A stretch of 64,000 nucleotides of DNA. Source: Tetrapyrgos nigripes (lineage: Eukaryota > Basidiomycota > Agaricomycetes > Agaricales > Campanellaceae). A program made the translations under genes and the position numbers. Below the pieces are notes generated by a model. The model did no database searches. It saw only the letters and a list, made by a program, of their open reading frames with translations, and had not been told where the DNA came from. This document shows positions 21,288-32,242 of the stretch, piece by piece; position 1 is the stretch's first letter; each line of letters starts with the position of its first letter. Location of the stretch: contig JAACJM010000046.1 in NCBI GenBank assembly GCA_013368315.1, forward strand, positions 310,001 to 374,000, given 5' to 3'.

Positions 21288-22575
21288 CTATGTAGGTAGA
21301 ATCGTCGTCTGGAACAAGCAGTAGAACGTTGCGCTGAATTGGCGGTCAAAGTTGGAACGGCGATTCGTGTCATTTCGAGTCTCTGGAACGAGTTGCAGAA
21401 CGGAACCCGGATTGTCAAACTTTGACCCCCCCCTAATATTAAGCTCAGTCAATGTTGGCAAAGGCTCGTCTTGGTATTCGCAGTTCTCAATGAGAAACTT
21501 GACTGCAAGTTTCCATGCATCGAGAGCCATGGCATCAGCCTGCTCTGTCTTGTCCTTCAACCACAGTGTCCTCTGCATCATCAGGTGACGGAAGCAGATA
21601 TTTGCGATCTCAACGACGTTTTGGCATGCAGTTGTGAGTAGCTTCATGGCATCCTTCACTTTGACTTTCTTCGTCTTGGGCTCGGTATTATCGCTTTCAG
21701 CAACGACCTCAACAGTATCATCTGGTGCGTCATCTTGCAGAGGTAGTGAGACACCATCGGTGAGTGTCAGCTTGAGAGAACCTGGTGAGGAAACCTGAAG
21801 TAGGATACAGTCAGTATTAGCAGTAGAAACAAGGCTAGTCACTTACTTCATTCTCCTTTTCAGCTTCAGAAAACAGAGATGAGAAATCAGGGGTTATATT
21901 ATGAGTCCTGCGACATAAACACCTACTTGGTTCTCGGAAGCTGGGTCTTGCAGGAGTTGGCTTAAGTCCATTCGCATTAACACGACGCAGTGGTCTTTGG
22001 CGAGCTGGTGTCGCATTAGGAATTGCCACGGACCGTGAGGCAACCTGAGGCAGTGCTGAGATCAAAAGGAAAGGAAAATAGGAAAAAGATACCTACGTCA
22101 CTTCTAATGTCTGACATAGGTTCAGGTTCAAGACCGCCATCATCATTCGTGGTTTGGGTGTCACCAGATAAACTGTGCAAGCAGGTTTGATCATTATTGT
22201 TGTTGGAGGTTGCTGGGGTTTCCTGGATACACTCGCTGTCACTGCTGAAATTATCATGGGGGTTATTAGCACCAACAGCGGCGAAAGATGACATTAATCC
22301 TGAAACTAATGTATGAATAACTGGATTAGCAGAGAATGAAGCTGCCCACCTGATTGTGTGGACTGGTTTTGTTGTTGCATTGATTGCAGCTGGGACCAAA
22401 GCATGTTCATAAATTGCGGATTTGCCATGAACATTTGCATTGTTGCTGAGTCAACCTGCTGGGCAGACTCCAAAGCCACTGGATGAGCTTCATCACTTGT
22501 CATTTGGATGCAAGTATTGTCTTGGTGGCGAGCTAAGTTATTCCGAGTGATTGTATCAGCTCTATGCTTGGCCAT
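21288..22575 (-). CDS. Spliced gene of unknown function next to the Harbinger transposase
   Basis: About four exons on the minus strand: MAKHRADTITRNNLARHQDN with a glutamine/methionine-rich stretch (22575-~22350), a serine/threonine/asparagine-rich exon (~22305-22097), a basic exon (ATPARQRPLRRVNANGLKP, ~22055-21845), and a last exon (~21800-21288) with acidic and lysine-rich parts followed by a helical segment (CFRHLMMQRTLWLKDKTEQA; ALDAWKLAVKFLIEN). That segment faintly resembles the DUF6532-type helical region of Agaricomycete repeat proteins. Exon phases were not fully resolved. It might be the second protein of the Harbinger element, but no Myb/SANT domain was seen. Confidence 0.5.
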
Positions 22576-22834
22576 TTGTGTATTTTTGTCAAGAGTTTGT
22601 TCTAAGACCGATCAGTCACAGACAGCCAAATCAGAGATATCTTCAGACTTACGGTGAGTGATCATACGCTCAGTGACCCGGGGAGCATGGTGGCCTCGGC
22701 CTTGTGGCAGTACTTGATCCTGAGCAAAATCGGCATTGCTGAAGTCCATGGACATATCAAGAGAGAGAAAAAGAAGAGAAAGGATGTTAGAGGAGGGGAA
22801 GAAAGAAAGAAAATGTGGGAGAAAAGTCAGCTCA

Positions 22835-22965
22835 CTGCTCTGTAAAATGTGCTAGTAAAAAAGTCCACTGTCCAAACCAGCCCTAGTGGCAAAAAGCTCA
22901 CTCTCAGAACCAGCCCTAGTGGCACAAAAGTTCACTCTCTGCACCAGTCCTAATCCAGACAACCC
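22835..22965. repeat. Three imperfect ~36-bp tandem repeats
   Basis: Units contain AACCAGCCCTAGTGGCA and AAAAGYTCACTCTC-like blocks repeated three times with decay. They lie upstream of the 21.3-22.6 kb gene and could be subterminal repeats of the Harbinger element's right end; no terminal repeat or target duplication could be fixed. Confidence 0.6.
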
Positions 22966-23149
22966 TGTCAACAGATGATTACTTCCCTGAGCTGTTGTTT
23001 TTTCCATCACCGCTGACAACTTACACACCTTGTCTTAATTCCTGTCTTCATGGCACAAATTTTTCACTGAAACTACTGCCACAAGGGCCCCTGGGTCACT
23101 GAATCCTCTCTACATCATCATATTAGCCAGACTGCTTCCTGCTGGAAAA

Positions 23150-23817
23150 AAACGAGATCTCTCAGATTTTCAAGATGTGGGCAGAGAAGACTGGGTTCTC
23201 GGATCAGGACCTCCAGTACAAGTTCTGGAAGCACCTTCATAAGGACCTATTGTTCCCATTAGCAAATGTGGAGCTAGGACAGAAGGAGGCTCCTAAAAAC
23301 CTGGACGAGTTGATCAACCGAGTACTGCATGTGGAACAGACCCTAGCAGAGTTTGTAGGAAAACCAGTCACTGGCCCTACCCCATCCCTCTCCAAATTCT
23401 CCTCCACACGAGACCCTAACGCCATGGACGTCGACGCCAGGGTAACGGATGCACCTTTATGGACTACCAGAAGGTGATGCAGGGGCGCTGCTACAGCTGT
23501 GGTTCCAAGGATCACCTGAAACAAGATGAGAACCATGGACGTGACAAGTGTGACTACTGTGAGAGGGTGGGTCATTGCTCTTCCGTCTGTCAGGACTGAT
23601 ACATGGGTCGACCCAGACAACACGTGGCTGCCACTGGGAGTGACTCTTTTAGTCTCTTCCCTGATGATCCACTGCCTTCTGCCTCTACTCCTGCCCCTGC
23701 TGCTACTGTTGCTGCTTCCTCGTCCACTGAATTGCCATCTGTGCTTGCTGCCTTACAACAATCTATCGCTGATCAAACTGCCTTACTCCGTAACATCACT
23801 AACCAACAGGGTTTTTG
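23150..23817 (+). pseudogene. Gypsy Gag, C-terminal part with two zinc-knuckle motifs
   Basis: Reads MWAEKTGFSDQDLQYKFWK and LDELINRVLHVEQTLAEF, typical Gag of basidiomycete chromoviruses, then shifts frame near 23445. The next frame has CYSCGSKDHLK and a perfect CX2CX4HX4C knuckle (CDYCERVGHCSSVC), then a TGA at 23597 where arginine is expected (QD-stop-YMGRP). A Ser/Pro/Ala-rich tail ends near 23817. The N-terminal half of Gag is missing. Confidence 0.85.
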
Positions 23818-23988
23818 AAACGGGTGTCCGTTCCTGCCACGGTGCGAACACCCCTGACTACCCATATGCTCTCTTGTTCCTTGTACGATTCTATTCCCTC
23901 ATGTACCATATCCAGTATCCCCAAAATAGAATCTTGTGCTTCTCACTTCCGTATATGTGTGAAACTCTGAGGAAGACGAAATGAGGCA

Positions 23989-24391
23989 GTGGTAGTGGCG
24001 ATGGTTGACAGTGGAACTACAGGTCTGTTCCTGGGACAATCATTTGTAAAGCAGCACCAGATCCAAACCTATCCCCTCTGTAAACCCCTAGATGTCTACA
24101 ACATTGATGGGACCCTTAACCAAGCAGGGCGTATAGATCGGTTCTGCCGGCTAGCTATGACAGCAGATGGACAGGAGACATGGCTAGATTTTCTGGTTAC
24201 GGACTTAGGCAGAGAAGATGTCATCCTGGGCCTTCCCTGGTTGTGTAAGATGAACCCACAGATTGACTGGATGAGTGGCCAACTGCGAATCCCTATGGCA
24301 CCACCCCCATCAGTGGAAGAGGTCCCTGATCAGGATCAGTTCGTTGCTACCAATTTTGGACCAACTCCAAGGGGAAATGCCATCCTAGAAG
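23989..24391 (+). pseudogene. Gypsy aspartic protease, interrupted by the 7.85-kb transposon
   Basis: Contains the catalytic VDSGTTGLFLG near 24006 and DVILGLPWLCKMNPQIDW near 24215, a retropepsin fold that cuts the Gag-Pol polyprotein. The frame runs into the inserted transposon at 24392 (RGNAILE). It resumes in phase after 32243 (EGTESES) if one 7-bp duplication is removed. Confidence 0.88.
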
Positions 24392-26933
24392 TGGTGGTGG
24401 GCACTCATGGCGAAGCTCGCTTAGTGACTAAGCAGCATAGCCACATTTCTTCTGAGGACGAATTGTCCACCCATAGATTTTTCGAAAGGCAGCGTCTCAT
24501 GCTTCCGAACCTTATGTAGAATAATTTTTTTTCATACACTCTATCAAGCGTTCAGAGGGATTAGAAAACAATGATCATTGACACGTCGCTGTGTTTAAGA
24601 AACTTTAGACCCAGCCAATCCGTCTGAAGGAATTAAAGATAAAACTTATCTGAGTAGGATTGGCTCAAAAAATGGAAAGATGACGTGCATTTGATGATTT
24701 TTTCCTGGTGAAGACTGCCAAACATGGATTTACCTAATTAAAGTCTGCTTCGCGTTATGTCACGTGAAATCGTCACACTTGTCGCGTCATCGCTGTTGCC
24801 GTCGAAAAGCTCTAGTCCCCCGCAATAACTGATTGGAACCCACTTTAATCCATGGGTAACATACAGAATAATCAATACTGGCATAGGAATCAACAAAACA
24901 GATCCGAAAAGCAACAGGAAGCACTTGCAAGAGCCTGAGCTAACCGTTACTACAAAGAAAATGGTACCACTACATCACTAGACACCGTTCAACCCTCCTC
25001 CACTCCCTCTCCAGCTTCTCAGTGAGTACCACTGAGGCCTAACCCTGCTACACATAAGCAAATCTTCAATGGCAAAAAGTACGAGTCAGCAGCAAGACAA
25101 GTGCTCAACTTCGAGAGTACAAAATGTAGTAATCGCTGACTGCGAGCAGACAAACAACTCTTGAAGAAAGAAAATCTCTTGCTCAAGGAGGGGCTCAAGA
25201 ACTCGGAGAAGCGACTGCAGATGTTGGAAACAGAGTTGAGGAAAAAAGATGACGACTATTGAGGTGCTAGAAAGAAGCTATTAGAGAGGATCGAGGAAGG
25301 AAAGCAGATGGCATACCTTTATAGTGACCAGCGCCAGGCTCTTCGGGAAGAGGTATATATATGCCTTGGCACACAAAGCTGAGAAGCTAGACCGACTACG
25401 ACTACATGCAGTTGCTCGCGAATGAACTGTTAATGCTGTTAATCGAAGGCGAGGGAAAGGTCGAGCAGGAGCTTATTCCACCAAGTGCCGAGAGTTGGCT
25501 AGAGAGATGATTTCAGCTGGCTGCTCAAGAGCAAAAGTTGGGAAACTTATGACAATAATAGGCCGCACCTTTGGTATCCAGCTTGACTTCAACATCAGCC
25601 GACGTACAGTGTCTAGAATTGTGCTTGAGGGCGGAGTCGCTGCAAAGATACAGTTAGGCTACGAAATCTTAAACACTAAAGGTGAGATCTCACTGTTGGC
25701 CACTCCGAGCTTGTATACTAATGACAGCCTCAAGGTGCAACCATTAGTCAAGACAGTACATCACACAGGAAACAAAACTATGAGGCCAAACACGGTGTCG
25801 TCCACTCAACCAACTATGACGAAAACAGTCTCTTGAAGCCACGTGTTCGATTTTTTTGCCTCTCATCACCCAACGACCACGCAAGCGAAGGCTCAGTCAA
25901 CTCATGGAAGGAACTCCTCATTGAGTTGGAGGATGTCTTCAACCGCAGTCCGCTTGCCCAATGTATAAACTGCCAGTTCACAATACTTGATTTCCTGCAG
26001 GTTCTGAAGGGAATGAGTGGTGACCATGCAAATAACGAGAAGGCGACTGCAGAAGGGATACGGGAGTGGAAAAAGGATGAATTGGTTGCTGAGCTGGGCA
26101 TGAAGAAGCTTGGTCAAATGCAAATACAATTTGGGGATTTGGTTCTTTACCTGGCATCCTGGAATGCAAAGAAGGTCGAGGAGGCTGGTGGATATGATGC
26201 ATGGGAGGCTCTACCGGCTCTTGAAAAGGCAGAGAGGGACAATGCATTGATGAACAAGATTTTGAAGGACCTGGGACAAGCGGAGTACGACAAGTTGTCA
26301 GCCGGTGATAAAAGGGAACTGGACCTATTTATATGGGCAGGGTGTTGCATGCATAAGGACCAAAACAGTTTCAAAGGAGGGAACACAAAGATGATGGCTG
26401 AATGGGAGAAACTTGGGGTTGACGCACCTATTCTTCTCGCAAATAAATCAAATGCCGCTATTCTTATCAAGGTTTTGGAGCCTGGAAAAGACCTCGACAA
26501 GCTTTCTGAAATCGAACGAAAGGCTTTTGAGGAGTCAGCACGTGGTGGAGCAAAGGCTATGGACTTGGCTGGGGCTCTGTTTGAGAACAAGGATGAGAAG
26601 AAGGGACAAGGCGACTTACATGTCAATGCATTTGGACAGCGATTTCCAGGAACAAATAAAACACGTTTTGGAAGCCACGGGGACGCTGCCTGTCATGTCA
26701 TACGCAATCTGCCAGGCTACGTTGAGTTCATGAAGACGTTACCTTACAGCAAAAGCAATGTGTCCCAGACAAACATCGAAAAAAACCTTCTTCAGGTGCT
26801 CCAGGACCCAGCCACCATTACCGAGCTATGTGCAATGGTCTTGTACAGAAACATGATCTCTAAGCCATACATGGAATTGAGGAAACGAACGCATTAGAAC
26901 TTGGATCCCTTCACACAGAAGTTTTGACACATA

Positions 26934-27873
26934 CACTGGGTGCAAACACTTGTAAATCCTCTGCTTTACTGAGGTTTTACAAGAGTATTACACCAAGCCA
27001 ATCAATATGTAAGACTCCTTGTCATACATTAGTATTACAAGAGACAGAAAAAATTAGAACAACCTTGTATGACCATTGTAAGTCATAAAGAAATACCATG
27101 GACTTTCAGTGTGACTTGCTGTCACTGTATACCCTCGGTGGATATACTGTGGAATTACACAGGAATTTCAGGGTGACTTTTTGTCACAATATGTCATGTA
27201 GTAAGACACATAGGAAATACTGGATTATTTCAGTGTGACAGATAATCACAGTATGACAAACAGTAAGGCAAGAGAGATTTACAAAGGACTTACAAGGAAG
27301 CAAAATCTGCAGGAAATTTACAAAGTGACAATCAAGTCACAGTAATACACTTGTAAGACTAGCTGTATTATGAAGGAATTACAAGAAAGATTTGCTACAA
27401 ACACTGGTAAATCCTCAGCCTTACTGGAGTATTACAAGAGTATTATGGGGAACCAATCAATATGTAAGTTGGCTTGACTTACAAGTGTATTACAAAATAG
27501 ACAAAAAATGAGGACTATTCTGAAAGACCATTGTAAGCTGCAAGGACATACCATGGACTTTCAGTGTGAGGCTTTGTCACAGTATAGCATTGAAGAGCAT
27601 ACAGTGGAATTACAAGGTGACTTTTTTGTCACAGTATGTCTTCTTGTAAAACAGAACTGAAATACCAGGGTATTTCAGTGTGAGATAATGTCACAGTAAG
27701 ACAATTTGTAAACCAAGTAAAATTTACAGAGGACTTACCAGAAGGTAGAACTTGAAAGTCTTGGGTAAGAGTGCTCATATTTACACTGAATTTACGGAGG
27801 GACAGCTGTGTCACAGTAATACCCTAGAAAGACTTGTGACTTTACAAGGGAATTACAAGATGCAGGTTTTAAA
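26934..27873. repeat. Left long terminal inverted repeat of the CACTA foldback
   Basis: Inverted match to 30162-31100. Inside, about eight spaced units carry a palindrome-like block GTGAC-N5/8-GTCACA followed by GTAWKAC (near 27113, 27176, 27233, 27324, 27565, 27616, 27680, 27799), separated by CTTGTAA/TTACAAG motifs. These are probable subterminal transposase-binding repeats. Confidence 0.9.
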
Positions 27874-29850
27874 CCTCGTCTGCTCCATTTGCCTCGTCTG
27901 CCCCGTCTGCTCCGTCTGCCTCGTCTGCCTCGTCTGCCCCGTCTGCCCCGTCTGCCTCGTCTGCTCTGTCTGCCTCGTCTGCCTCGTCTGCCCCATCTGC
28001 TCCGTCTGGCTTGTCTGCTCCGTCTGCCTCAGATAGACAAGGCAGACGAAGCAGACGGGGTAGACGAGGCAGACGGAGCAGACAAAGCAGATGGAGCAGA
28101 CGAGGCAGACGGGGCAGACAAGGCAGACGTCTGCCTCGTCTGCCCCATCTGCCTCATCTGCCTCGTCTGCCCCGTCTGCCTCGTCTGCCTCGTCTGCCCC
28201 GTCTGCCTCGTCTGCCTCGTCTGCCCCGTCTGCCTCGTCTGCCTTGTCTGCCCCGTCTGCCGCCTTGTCTGCCTTGTCTGCCTTGTCTGCCTTGTCTGCC
28301 CCGTCTGCCTTGTCTGCCTCGTCTGCCTCGTCTGCCCTGTCTGCCTCGTCTGCCTCGTCTGCCTTGTCTGCCTCGTCTGCCCCTTCTGCCTCGTCTGCCT
28401 CGTCTGCCTCGTCTGCCTCGTCTGCCTCGTCTGCCTCGTCTGCCTCGTCTGCCCCGTCTGCCTCGTCTGCCCCGTCTGCCTCGTCTGCCCCGTCTGCGTC
28501 GTCTGCCCCGTCTGCGTCGTCTGCGTCGTCTGCCTCGTCTGCCCCGTCTGCCTCGTCTGCCCCATCTGCCCCGTCTGCCTCGTCTGCCTCGTCTGCCCCG
28601 TCTGCCTCGTCTGCCCCGTCTCCCTTGTCTTCCCCGTCTCCCTCGTCTGCCTCGTCTGCCTCGTCTGCCCCGTCTGCCTCGTCTGCCCCGTCTGCGTCGT
28701 CTGCCCCGTCTGCGTCGTCTGCGTCGTCTGCGTCGTCTGCCCCGTCTGCCTCGTCTGCCCCATCTGCCCCGTCTGCCTCGTCTGCCTCGTCTGCCCCGTC
28801 TGCCTCGTCTGCCCCGTCTCCCTTGTCTTCCCCGTCTCCCTCGTCTGCCTCGTCTGCCTCGTCTGCCCCGTCTGCCTCGTCTGCCTCATCTGCTCCGTCT
28901 GCTCCATCTGCCTCGTCTGCCTCGTCTGCTCTGTCTGCCTCGCCTGCCTCATCTGCTCCGTCTGCCTCGTCTGCTCTGTCTGCCTCGTCTGCCTCATCTG
29001 CTCTGTCTGCCTCGTCTGCCCCGTCTGCCTCGTCTGCCCTGTCTGCCTCGTCTGCTCCATCTGCTTTGTCTGCTCTGTCTGCCTCGTCTGCCTCGTCTGC
29101 CTCGTCTGCCTCATCTGCTCCGTCTGCCTCGTCTGCCTCATCTGCCCCGTCTGCTCCGTCTGCCTCGTCTGCTCTGTCTGCCTTGTCTGCCTTGTCTGCC
29201 CCATCTGCTCCGTCTGGCTTGTCTGGCTTGTCTGGCTTGTCTGCCCCGTCTGCCTTGTCTGCCTTGTCTGCTCCGTCTGCCTCGGATAGACAAGGCAGAC
29301 GAGGCAGACGGGGTAGACGAGGCAGACGGAGCAGACAAAGCAGATGGAGCAGACGAGGCAGACAAGGCAGACGGGGCAGACAAGGCAGACAAGGCAGACG
29401 GGGCAGACAAGGCAGACAAGGCAGACGGGGCAGACGAGGCAGACGAGGCAGACGAGGCAGACGAGGCAGACGAGGCAGACGAGGCAGACGAGGCAGACGG
29501 GGCAGACGAGGCAGACGAGGCAGACGGGGCAGACGAGGCAGACGAGGCAGACGGGGCAGACGAGGCAGACGAGGCAGACGAGGCAGACGGGGCAGACGAG
29601 GCAGAAGGGGCAGACGAGGCAGACGAGGCAGACGAGGCAGACGGGGCAGACGAGGCAGACGAGGCAGACAAGGCAGACGGGGCAGACAAGGCAGACAAGG
29701 CAGACAAGGCAGACAAGGCAGACAAGGCAGACAAGTCAGACAAGGCAGACGGGGCAGACAAGGCAGACAAGGCAGACAAGGCAGACGGGGCAGACAAGGC
29801 AGACAAGGCAGACCTAACAGACTGAGCAGACAAAGATGACAAGGCAGACA
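27874..29850. repeat. 9-bp minisatellite in alternating orientations
   Basis: The unit is (C/T)(C/T)GTCTGCC with drift at two positions. Forward blocks lie at about 27885-28030 and 28130-29283, reverse-complement blocks at about 28034-28130 and 29287-29840. Both orientation switches share nearly the same sequence (GTCTGCCTCRGATAGACAAG), so the switch itself was duplicated. Because the unit is a multiple of three, all frames stay open and produce long but meaningless ORFs. Confidence 0.95.
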
Positions 29851-30161
29851 CAGTCCAGCCTGAGCTGTCTATTTATATTTAGTAACATTTAATTGACCTG
29901 GTTGAATGAATTCATTGTATTACATCCTGTAAATTTTCAGTAAGCCCTTCTGTATTACTTAATTGACATGCACTGCAAATCCATCCAACAAGTCTCTTGT
30001 AAGTCCATTGGATATACATGATGACTTACAAAATAGTCACTTTTCAGTAAAGTCATTGTAATGTCTTGTGACTTACAAGTGTCTTACTGTGACCAGTCTG
30101 TCACACTGTATATTCTCCATTTAGCATGCAGGTTTTTTCCAGAGACTTACGAGATAGACTT

Positions 30162-31100
30162 TTAAAACCTGCATCTTGTAATTCCCTTGTAAAACCACAA
30201 GTCTTTCTAGGGTATTACTGTGACACACCTGTCCCTCCGTAAATTCAGTGTAAATATGAGCATTCTTACCCAAGACTTTCAAGTTCTACCTTCTGGTAAG
30301 TCCTCTGTAAATTTTACTTGGTTTACAAATTGTCTTACTGTGACATTATCTCACACTGAAATACCCTGGTATTTCAGTTCTGTTTTACAAGAAGACATAC
30401 TGTGACAAAAAAGTCACCTTGTAATTCCACTGTATGCTCTTCAATGCTATACTGTGACAAAGCCTCACACTGAAAGTCCATGGTATGTCCTTGCAGCTTA
30501 CAATGGTCTTTCAGAATAGTCCTCATTTTTTGTCTATTTTGTAATACACTTGTAAGTCAAGCCAACTTACATATTGATTGGTTCCCCATAATACTCTTGT
30601 AATACTCCAGTAAGGCTGAGGATTTACCAATGTTTGTAGCAAATCTTTCTTGTAATTCCTTCATAATACAGCTAGTCTTACAAGTGTATTACTGTGACTT
30701 GATTGTCACTTTGTAAATTTCCTGCAGATTTTGCTTCCTTGTAAGTTCTTTGTAAATCTCTCTTGCCTTACTTTTTGTCATACTGTGATTATCTGTCACA
30801 CTGAAATACTCCAGTATTTCTTATGTGTCTTACTACATGACATATTGTGACAAAAAGTCACTCTGAAATTCCTGTGTAATTCCACAGTATATCCACCAAG
30901 GGTATACAGTGACAGCAAGTCACACTGAAAGTCCATGGTATTTCTTTGTGACTTACAATGGTCATACAAGGTTGTTCTAATTTTTTCTGTCTCTTGTAAT
31001 ACTAATGTATGACAAGGAGTCTTACATATTGACTGGCTTGGTGTAATACTCTTGTAAAACCTCAGTAAAGCAGAGGATTTACAAGTGTTTGCACCCAGTG
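30162..31100. repeat. Right long terminal inverted repeat of the CACTA foldback
   Basis: Reverse complement of 26934-27873 with few differences. About 290 bp of AT-rich unique sequence (29850-30161) separates it from the minisatellite, so the two arms are not symmetrically placed around the core. Confidence 0.9.
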
Positions 31101-32242
31101 ATATACGTACCCTCATTGAAGATCCCGAACTCTTGTTTGGGGATGACACATCTTATGCAACAGCAACTCTGGATGGAAAGGAATGGGATGATAAAGAAGC
31201 TGTTAATACAGTCTTTCAGCTAGCCAAAACGTTGCCTTACCTCAAACCTATCACTCTTGCTTTTCTGCGTGGTTCCTTGACAACTTGGACAGGGTTCTCC
31301 TCTGAATTTGCTCCAGGTGGTTTAATTGATGAAGCGAGTGCTGAAGAGCATGAGCTGGCGTGGATGCCTGCGACGAATGATGTAAACGAAGGGCTTCTTG
31401 GGAGTTTTCGTGTCTCTACGCGTGGACGGCCGACCTTGACACTGCATCAGTATAATGCTGAAGCAATGTATTCATGGAACCATACCTTATCCTTCATGAA
31501 TGCATTGTTTGAAGAAGAAGACCATTGTTTTGTAATGCGAGAGGCACGTCGAATTGATGCTAGTGGTCTGGAGGCAAAACGACAGGCAGCACAAGTGGAA
31601 TTTCGTCGACGAGTGGTGGTGATGAGCCAAGAGAGAGAGGCGGTGAAAGTGAGAAAAGCAACAGAGTTGCAGGAGAAGCTGTCAAAGATTCCACTGATTC
31701 GGAACCTTTCAGAACTTGATGGGACTCCCAGACCCGAACTAGATCCCAAGAGCAGCAAGAAATGGACCCGAGATAATCTTGAACTTCAGCTTGATGCATT
31801 GCGGCATAGAGAGGTTCCTGGTATCCCCCTGAAGAGCAAGGCCCCTAACAGATCAGACAAGCTTGATGCTTTGATGACCGGATTCCCGGTTTACCTTCAA
31901 AAACTCGCTGGCATGGGAAGAAAATGGCCTGATACACTTGGGAAGGTTCAAATAGCACAAGCGGTGGAGGTTGTAGAGCACAGAGTTGAAGAGGAATGGT
32001 AAGAAAAGGAGGATAGGGAGGTGGATGAGTAGGTAACATAATATATTTTATTATAATCACGCATTTTCTAGTACTTTACATTTAATAACATACTTTGGTA
32101 TTTGGATGGGTATTGAGGGTATAATACATTCTCTACACGAAGATATACTTTGAAGACACAATGGAAGATGACGGCGGACAAGATTTGAGGTGGCTATGCT
32201 GCTTAGTCACTAAGCGAACTTCGCCACAAGTGCCCACCACTA

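Larger units (their letters stand above)
26934..31100. mobile_element. CACTA-type non-autonomous foldback element (4167 bp)
   Basis: Starts CACTGGGTGCAAACACTTG and ends with its reverse complement. The 3-bp target duplication ATA (26931-26933, 31101-31103) is typical of CACTA/EnSpm elements. Inverted repeats are about 940 bp each and nearly identical. The core is only a 9-bp minisatellite, so there is no transposase. Removal with one ATA rejoins the host transposase as LTHIRTLIEDPELLFG in one frame, confirming both ends. The high arm identity suggests a young insertion or arm-to-arm gene conversion. Confidence 0.92.
24846..32002 (+). pseudogene. RNase H-fold transposase with CxxH insertion, split by the CACTA element
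   Basis: Begins MGNIQNNQYWHRNQQNRSEK (24846), followed by a coiled-coil (25090-25340) and a helix-turn-helix-like block (CRELAREMISAGCSRAKVGK; NISRRTVSRIVLEGGVAAK, 25480-25660). A GTGAGATC...ACTAATGACAG-type intron leads to SQDSTSHRKQNYE, probably the first catalytic Asp. Later motifs are MSGDHANNEKATAEG (second Asp), FIWAGCCMHKDQNSFKGGN (CxxH, as in hAT relatives) and, after the insertion, PATNDVNEGLLGSFRV (candidate catalytic Glu). This architecture recurs in Agaricomycete hypothetical proteins as I recall them; I know no family name. Defects: TGA at 24936, 25137, 25260 and 25423, a frameshift near 26890, and the CACTA insertion. Confidence 0.72.
24392..32242. mobile_element. Large TIR DNA transposon of an unnamed Agaricomycete family
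   Basis: Inverted repeats of about 52 bp at 24392-24443 and 32191-32242 (TRGTGGTGGGCACT..., ending in AGCATAGCCAC) carry a perfect internal palindrome GCTTAGTGACTAAGC. Target duplications CTAGAAG (7 bp) lie at 24385-24391 and 32243-32249. Removing the element with one duplication restores the gypsy frame. It encodes one spliced transposase (separate entry) and hosts a later CACTA-type insertion (26934-31100). Without that insertion it is about 3.7 kb. The superfamily is not certain; the transposase has hAT/KDZ-like features. Confidence 0.88.

Noticed and set aside
22900..23150. 5' LTR of the gypsy element
   Set aside because: No match to the 3' LTR start TGTCATGAC or its repeats was found upstream of the Gag fragment; the element appears 5'-truncated.
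27889..29839. Very long ORFs (391 to 604 codons) on both strands encoding Cys/Leu/Val, Arg/Pro/Leu, Ser/Ala or Gln/Thr repeats
   Set aside because: They are translations of a 9-bp minisatellite, which keeps every frame open; there is no start context or domain and they overlap in all frames.
27874..29850. CRISPR-like array
   Set aside because: The repeats are adjacent 9-mers with no unique spacers, in a eukaryotic transposon.
24392..32242. hAT assignment from an 8-bp target duplication
   Set aside because: Only CTAGAAG (7 bp) is identical; the eighth base differs (C against A), so the superfamily was left open.
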